This document shows positions 35,401 to 39,166 of a stretch of DNA of 39,166 nt, in pieces. Position 1 is the first letter of the stretch; each line of letters opens with the position of its first letter. Source of the DNA: Stramenopiles sp. TOSAG23-6 (taxonomy: Eukaryota > Sar); the NCBI GenBank assembly GCA_900128565.1, contig LT635936.1, forward strand, positions 1 through 39,166, given 5' to 3'. The translations under genes were made by a program, and so were the position numbers. A model generated the notes under the pieces. It did not search any database and had not been told where the DNA came from. It worked only from the letters and a program-made list of their open reading frames with translations.

Positions 35401-36791
35401 GCAATACTTTTTTTTTCTGTTGGTTTTACCGGGATTCCAAAAACCTCAGTTTTTATTGCATCTTTGGCGCATTGGATTGGTGTTTGATTAGCATTATTTA
35501 TACAATTTTTATTCGCACCAGCTGCCAAAAGTAGTTTGGCAGCTTCTACATTTCCACTTTCACAAGCTATATGTAACGGCGTGTTACCATGAATGTGTTC
35601 AATAAGATCAACACTACAATCTCGAAGAAGAAGAATTCGCAATACTTCGATGTCTTTTGGCTTTGAAGCAACAATGTGTGCAGCTGTTCGACCTTTATAA
35701 TCTCTCATATCAGAAATATTTGTTTTATATCTGTCGATTTTATCAAGATTGTCAATGATTGAAAAAATTGTTTCGACCACTGAATAGTTTCCACATCCAC
35801 TGGCAATATGCAATGGTGTGAAATAACCCCTGTCAAGATTAGTATGTTGAAAAAGTCGCGTTAACTTCAACTTGTTAGAGGCAACACATCCATTACGGGC
35901 ATCGGCTTTAACTAATTTATGTAATATACTAGAATTTCCTAATTCTGCTGCATAATGCACCGCAGACCATCCTGCTTCATCAGTTGATTCCACAGATGCA
36001 CCACATTGTAAAAGGGCTTCGATTTCACCCCCATCTCCAGCAGCTACTGCGTCCAATAGCAAATGATCATAAGTAAGATGAGAAGCAGAACAGTCTTGGG
36101 TATTTGTACTATTTTTTGTACCTAAAATTTGGTTTGTATTTGGCAAGTACTTTTCTTCTTTTTGCTCATTTTTTAAAACTTCTGGATTATTTTCATCTAA
36201 TGAAGTGACTTTATCTTCTAATACCAGTACACATGGGTTAGATAAACCTGATGTGCGCGCAATTTCGTACGGAGTTTGCCCATTGAAGTTGACAAGTAAA
36301 GATATACCACATTGAACTAAGGCTTGTGCACATAATTTATTGCCAAAACGACAGCATATATGCAATGCAGTGTCACCATTTGTAATACGCTGATAACTAG
36401 CACTTGCACCAGCTGATATCAGGGTTTTGACTATCATAGGATATCCGGTTTCGCAAGCCCACATAAGGGGTGTTTCTCCACTGACAGTTTTGCAGTCCAG
36501 CTCTGCGCCAGTCATAATTAATGTTGCCACAGTTTCTAGATTACCGGAGCGAGCAGCATGATGTAGTGCACTAGATCCGTCATTTGCAGTGGCATTAATA
36601 TCAGCTCCGCTTATAAGCATTTTATATAGCTTCGCTGATGAACCACTGCAGGCAGCAATGTGGAGCGCACTTCGACCTAACTCGTCGGTTTCACTAAATT
36701 CAGCACCTTCACGTAGTACTAGTAGTTGTTCTATAATTTTCGGCTTTGGAAGTTTTGTAGGTCGTACAAGGTCTTTTTGTTGTGCCGACAT
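32409..36791 (-). CDS. ankyrin-repeat and coiled-coil protein
   Basis: A single exon of 1,460 residues; ATG at 36789-36791. The N-terminal 455 residues hold about ten ankyrin repeats (GRSALHIAACSG, GSSALHHAARSGN, GETPLMWACETG, GDTALHICCRFGN, GWSAVHYAAELGN, YFTPLHIASGCGN, GRTAAHIVASK, GNTPLHIACESGN). Residues about 475-1335 are a long, charged coiled coil. In it a roughly 80-residue unit (E-x-MRNSM-x-SEI-x-ATKEHMEAMH ... LALQKEAN ... QEQEYQKSIEA) occurs three times, between about 33230 and 33920. Next is a Ser/Thr-rich segment with a repeated LSLEETSTTxVPS unit (about 32670-32880). The C-terminal 40 residues (VRKYYEVYCPSKLSDI ... LLFERLVKRYR) look like a short helical tail module. Probably a cytoskeletal or membrane-associated scaffold; function unknown. 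Confidence 0.8.
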   Translation of the reverse strand: MSAQQKDLVRPTKLPKPKIIEQLLVLREGAEFSETDELGRSALHIAACSGSSAKLYKMLISGADINATANDGSSALHHAARSGNLETVATLIMTGAELDCKTVSGETPLMWACETGYPMIVKTLISAGASASYQRITNGDTALHICCRFGNKLCAQALVQCGISLLVNFNGQTPYEIARTSGLSNPCVLVLEDKVTSLDENNPEVLKNEQKEEKYLPNTNQILGTKNSTNTQDCSASHLTYDHLLLDAVAAGDGGEIEALLQCGASVESTDEAGWSAVHYAAELGNSSILHKLVKADARNGCVASNKLKLTRLFQHTNLDRGYFTPLHIASGCGNYSVVETIFSIIDNLDKIDRYKTNISDMRDYKGRTAAHIVASKPKDIEVLRILLLRDCSVDLIEHIHGNTPLHIACESGNVEAAKLLLAAGANKNCINNANQTPIQCAKDAIKTEVFGIPVKPTEKKSIANSSNAINGKERERAKKQIEDWSDENSVRNRCLLAERRCNEWAQESNEIKAYAEYKSEECRHFQEELKLLQDYKAESIVELDNVKEKLNYSLNELDIARKHRDEAKSEIHMHKNSLQQVGDLQARLEDDLSISQNHLSSVMLEYEESKKQIDDLTQDKDAFLDQLDKYEDMLEHHTLAMYSDADAKEASKECIRLKETLQSLQDDLAVAQQEMSTATLSTNKYKMHIDLLQEEHNVLQTQSKGECDALQQNMRTTLLHNENLKSEYLAEVAKKKKHNDIWLANESSMSSAISAALKEVVNVTDVDTESKMSDIMEDLKLTKEKIQGVMIILQERLKSASNNSLQSKEIEIKEGKSDPKNDVVFLKSKLLTLQNENAQMKKFSAKNLKTSIKEAVNKLKAANIHTENKHAILQKQEHEIVQGLHQKLRNNENNLIEKDSKISEMGEMHKLIKCKMEENLYKVKQTEFETFQHNERLKTALEASKNMVASAVLEMENENRLEEEIMRNSMVSEINATKEHMEAMHMLGINDTIAEMEVQMNMKVENLMHKNRDNLALQKEANVMQEQEYQKSIEAAYKEAVAEIEKEKYLEEEMIRNSLASEINDTKEYMEAIHAKEIHDRNIATTLNQKKHNDVIELLMQEHSANLALQKEANFIQEQEYQKSIEAVRKAVEVEIEKEKHLEEEMMRNSMGLEIDATKEHMEAMHARGIHETIDEMETQMKTKIENIMQNETAKEKFNHKFQNQTNIMLKRELESRNNEMRKMEEETTLLRKSMGAKLLRQIEIGKNVQELNLQRNHQLEETNIFLIQKEEENTELKLQLKNAKQSMHDSINHSNLSTPMMPALEEKNVTSVTSTISQEETSFTSVPSMLSLEETSTTIVPSGLSLEETSTTSVPSTLSLEETSTTIVPTSLFSSTKSMTSVPAITVSNSETVAEGTSDQSGRLSLEERKVALTERVRKYYEVYCPSKLSDINFIDEVVEHCIDNPQLLFERLVKRYR
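33230..33920 (-). repeat. three internal coiled-coil repeats
   Basis: Inside the ankyrin/coiled-coil gene, three roughly 80-codon units recur with clear protein and DNA similarity. Markers on the plus strand are CATATGCTCCTTTGTAGCGT-like sites at about 33305 and 33847, and a CATATACTCCTTCGTATC variant at about 33580. This indicates expansion of the coiled coil by tandem duplication. Confidence 0.75.
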
Positions 36792-37146
36792 CACACTAAT
36801 TTCATATAACTATTTGATTACAATAAAAACAATACATTATTTAGTTCTGGTGAGACATGGCAAAAGATATGTGCAACTAAATACAAGGAGGTAAGGAAAG
36901 GGAGAGTTGGATTTCGTACGTTGAATTTTTTTATTTGCAAACCAAAGCAACAAACAAACGGACGGATGGCCAATCAATTATTGCGTCATCATCGATCTCA
37001 TCATCGTAAGCCTACTCCAAGTGTATACTGTGCGTAAAATTTCTTTTATATATTATCACCACTTGCGAGGGATTTATTTTAGTTTTTATTACACTGTACA
37101 ACATCATAACTGAGTGGATATATTTAAGACTCACTGCTAGTATACA
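36792..37146. other. divergent intergenic region
   Basis: 355 bp between the ankyrin gene and mevalonate diphosphate decarboxylase, presumed to hold both promoters. AT-rich with an A/C stretch (AAACAAACGGACGG at about 36951-36965). No RNA gene or clear element recognised. Confidence 0.5.
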
Positions 37147-38340
37147 ATGACCCTAGTCAATTCCGATATGGAAATAAAAACGTTCGCAGCTGCACCGAAT
37201 ATTGCAATTGTGAAATATTGGGGCAAACGAGACGCAGGTAAACTAAATCTCCCACTGAATTCGTCAATTTCACTAACAATGGATTCAAAAGACTTACATG
37301 CTCTAACATCAATTGCAGTTAGTTCCAGTTTTGAAAAAGATCGCATGTGGCTCAATTCCAAAGAGGTTAGCGTTGAAGAGGGTCGTGTGGCAACAGTAAT
37401 AGCGGAACTTAGGTGTCGAGCAAAGCGCAACGCTAACGTACGTCTTCACATTGTCTCCCGTAACAATTTCCCGACTGCTGCTGGTTTAGCTTCATCCGCA
37501 GCAGGGTATGCCGCTCTCGTTACAACTTTATCAGCCGTCTTTGGTGTAAAAGAAAGTTATCCAGGTGAGTTGACTGTCATTGCTCGAATGGGGTCTGGAA
37601 GTGCATGTAGAAGCTTATATGGAGGACTTGTGCGCTGGGACTGTGGTTCAAATGCAGATGGCAGTGACAGCATAGCAACATGTGTGGATGACTGCACGAG
37701 TGGTTCAAGAATGAAAATAGATATTTCTTGTATGGTAATGGACGCAGGGCAAAAAAAAGTTAGTAGTACAGAGGGTATGCGTCGCAGCATTGAAACAAGT
37801 TCTATGCTAGCGCTTAGATCAGGTCAAACGGGTATTGCTGCAAAAAGAATATCCGAGCTAGAGTCGGCATTTTCTGATAACAACTTTTCCTTATTTGCTG
37901 ATATTGCAATGCGGGATAGTAATAACTTCCATTCCATATGTATGGATTCGTTTCCTCCGATCTACTATATGAATGACAACTCGAGGAAAGTCCAGAATGT
38001 CGTTCACAGTATTAACAAAATCGCCGGGAGTAATATAGTCGCATACACTTTCGATGCAGGTCCTAATGCTGTTATTTTTACGGAAAAGTGTAATACAAAA
38101 CGTGTAATGAATGCGATGATGTATTTTTTCCCTCTCCCAGATGATAAAAAATGCAAAACAAAATTTGATGAAAATTTTGAAAATAATTTTGATATGGTCA
38201 CTTTAGAAAACCTTGTCGGATTTGGACCCCAATGTAATTCATTACGTGAAGTCATTTATACACGTGTTGGTGGACCTCCAAAAGCATCGGATGAATGTCT
38301 CATTGATATTTCATCGGGGTTACCAAAAAGTATCATCTGA
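37147..38340 (+). CDS. MVD: mevalonate diphosphate decarboxylase
   Basis: 397 residues, normal full length. The enzyme (GHMP kinase superfamily) converts mevalonate 5-diphosphate to isopentenyl diphosphate with ATP and release of CO2, the last step of the cytosolic mevalonate pathway to sterols and other isoprenoids. Clear signs: APNIAIVKYWGKRD and LPLNSSISLTMD at the N-terminus (substrate-binding Lys), NFPTAAGLASSAAGYAALV (phosphate-binding GHMP loop), GSGSACRSLYGGLVRW, and AYTFDAGPNAVIF near the C-terminus containing the catalytic Asp region. The start is the first ATG; another Met follows seven codons later. It shows that this organism uses the mevalonate route. Convergent with the transporter gene. 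Identification is strong. Confidence 0.95.
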   Translation: MTLVNSDMEIKTFAAAPNIAIVKYWGKRDAGKLNLPLNSSISLTMDSKDLHALTSIAVSSSFEKDRMWLNSKEVSVEEGRVATVIAELRCRAKRNANVRLHIVSRNNFPTAAGLASSAAGYAALVTTLSAVFGVKESYPGELTVIARMGSGSACRSLYGGLVRWDCGSNADGSDSIATCVDDCTSGSRMKIDISCMVMDAGQKKVSSTEGMRRSIETSSMLALRSGQTGIAAKRISELESAFSDNNFSLFADIAMRDSNNFHSICMDSFPPIYYMNDNSRKVQNVVHSINKIAGSNIVAYTFDAGPNAVIFTEKCNTKRVMNAMMYFFPLPDDKKCKTKFDENFENNFDMVTLENLVGFGPQCNSLREVIYTRVGGPPKASDECLIDISSGLPKSII

Positions 38341-38391
38341 TTGAAATTTATAGTAAAGAGGTACAAGAATATGTTACAAAATAATACTGAG

Positions 38392-38428
38392 TATTTTTTG
38401 TATATTTTTTGTATATTTTTTGTATTTG
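38392..38428. repeat. short tandem repeat in the 3' spacer
   Basis: Three consecutive TATTTTTTGTA-like units (period about 12-13 bp) in the 114-bp convergent spacer between the decarboxylase and transporter genes. Probably simple slippage; may overlap the poly(A) region. Confidence 0.7.
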
Positions 38429-38454
38429 TAAATAAAATAAAAACAAAGTTATCC

Positions 38455-39153
38455 TCAAATATTTCTTTCATCCACGAGTTCTGATAGATGTTGTGCAGTA
38501 CTATTATCATTTGTATCCATATTTATTTCTGTTTGTTTAGTATTTGCGGTAGAGGATACAAACAATCCAATGATAATTACACCTCCATACAATACTGATG
38601 TTAAAGCCACCGAATCTTTTTGCACTGCTAACAAGATAGCGATCAATATCGTCATAGGAGGTTGTACAGTAGTATACAGATTCACTATCGTGGCATCAAC
38701 GTATTGATTAGCCCAACTCAAAAGACCATAATTTAAGCTTGTTGCCACGACAACAGTGTATACCATTACAGGAATTTCGTTATGTGTAATTCCACAATAC
38801 TCTGGTGCAATGATATAAAAGTAAGTAGCGGGAATACTAGTAAAAAATAATCCGACAAACACATTCATAAATGTCAAGAATATTGGAGAATATCTTTTCA
38901 GCAAAGGTTTTTGAAGCAGACCTAAACTAGCCGCGCCCATTGCATTTACTAATAAAAATAAGTTTCCAGGAATTTGAAGACTTTTATCATCATGCAAAGA
39001 TGTGTCATTCTTATTTCCCTTATGCCCTGCAGACCATAGTATCCCAGCAACACCAACAACTGAAAAAACAACTCCTCCTACGCGTAAATAAGAAAATCTT
39101 TCAAATCCACTCAATATTGCAAAGAATGCTGTAAAAATTCGTGCAAAAAGCAT
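38455..39153 (-). CDS. DMT-superfamily transporter (EamA/WAT1-like), C-terminal part
   Basis: 232 residues to the stop at 38455. This is the C-terminal two thirds of a drug/metabolite transporter with about six visible membrane segments (YLRVGGVVFSVVGVAGILW, LFLLVNAMGAASLGLLQKP, FLTFMNVFVGLFFTSIPATY, and later ones). The motif VDATIVNLYTTVQPPMTILI is typical of the last EamA repeat in WAT1-like members. The frame begins in the middle of the first EamA repeat (RIFTAFFAILSGFERFS equals the TALLA..LGE segment). An in-frame stop lies just upstream of the first ATG, so at least one 5' exon must lie beyond the window end. The sequence just upstream on the minus strand, ATTAGACATG, has an AG and a CATG like the ends of the introner-like introns. 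Substrate unknown. Confidence 0.75.
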   Translation of the reverse strand: MLFARIFTAFFAILSGFERFSYLRVGGVVFSVVGVAGILWSAGHKGNKNDTSLHDDKSLQIPGNLFLLVNAMGAASLGLLQKPLLKRYSPIFLTFMNVFVGLFFTSIPATYFYIIAPEYCGITHNEIPVMVYTVVVATSLNYGLLSWANQYVDATIVNLYTTVQPPMTILIAILLAVQKDSVALTSVLYGGVIIIGLFVSSTANTKQTEINMDTNDNSTAQHLSELVDERNI

Positions 39154-39166
39154 GTCTAATCAAAGT

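Noticed and set aside
36108-36140. GTACCTAAAATTTGG inside the ankyrin gene as another introner
   Set aside because: Only a short resemblance in continuous coding sequence with no flanking repeat, no second half of the core and no break of frame.

Overview
This is a gene-dense, AT-rich eukaryotic nuclear window. It holds about 17 protein genes, nearly all read as single uninterrupted exons, with very short spacers (38 bp between two convergent genes). The gene set is beta-COP, myotubularin, a cyclic-nucleotide-regulated AGC kinase, an AGC kinase with a TH1-like N-terminus, a TKL kinase on a polytopic membrane domain, dynein light chain, mevalonate diphosphate decarboxylase, and SH3/WW/UBA and ankyrin/coiled-coil scaffolds. 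This points to a flagellated protist, most likely a stramenopile related to oomycetes. That placement is an inference from protein architecture; no rRNA or organelle marker is present.

Layout: 1-1380 (+) PutA/P5CDH-type aldehyde dehydrogenase, 5' end missing; 1548-1868 (-) dynein light chain; 2279-4962 (+) membrane TKL kinase with two introns; 5167-7458 (-) cNMP-dependent kinase; 7784-8593 (+) MYND-TPR protein; 8632-11438 (-) unknown multipass membrane protein with one intron; 11798-15109 (+) myotubularin with three introns; 15221-20599 (-) large SH3-WW-UBA scaffold; 20964-22316 (-) C2HC-finger protein; 22537-23358 a non-autonomous hAT-like transposon; 23550-26486 (+) beta-COP; 26750-28453 (-) AGC kinase; 28583-29530 (-) membrane protein; 29761-30846 (+) SDR reductase; 31014-32177 (+) phosphopantetheinyl transferase; 32409-36791 (-) ankyrin/coiled-coil protein; 37147-38340 (+) mevalonate diphosphate decarboxylase; 38455-39153 (-) partial DMT-type transporter.

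The outstanding feature is that all six complete introns in the window, in three unrelated genes, plus the partial one at position 1, belong to one repeat family, that is, introner-like elements. They share a GTACGAAATTTTGTAC-like core followed by a CTAAC branch-point-like motif. They lie in the sense orientation and are mostly 92-101 bp long. Each is bounded by a 3-5 bp direct repeat (CATG, CATG, ATG, CAAAT, TAT, GGT). Removing the segment between the direct repeats restores the reading frame in all six. A conventional GT-AG solution of normal length is available for only some, and one intron has no usable AG near its 3' end. The same core is found inside the hAT-like element at 22537-23358, which has near-perfect 17-bp terminal inverted repeats, a perfect 8-bp target-site duplication and seven subterminal hairpins.

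Functionally the window is a mixture of housekeeping genes (secretory coat, mevalonate pathway, phosphopantetheinylation, proline/glutamate catabolism, dynein) and signalling genes (three kinases, a phosphoinositide phosphatase, scaffolds). I see no operon-like cluster. Genes alternate strand almost one by one and frequently end tail to tail.
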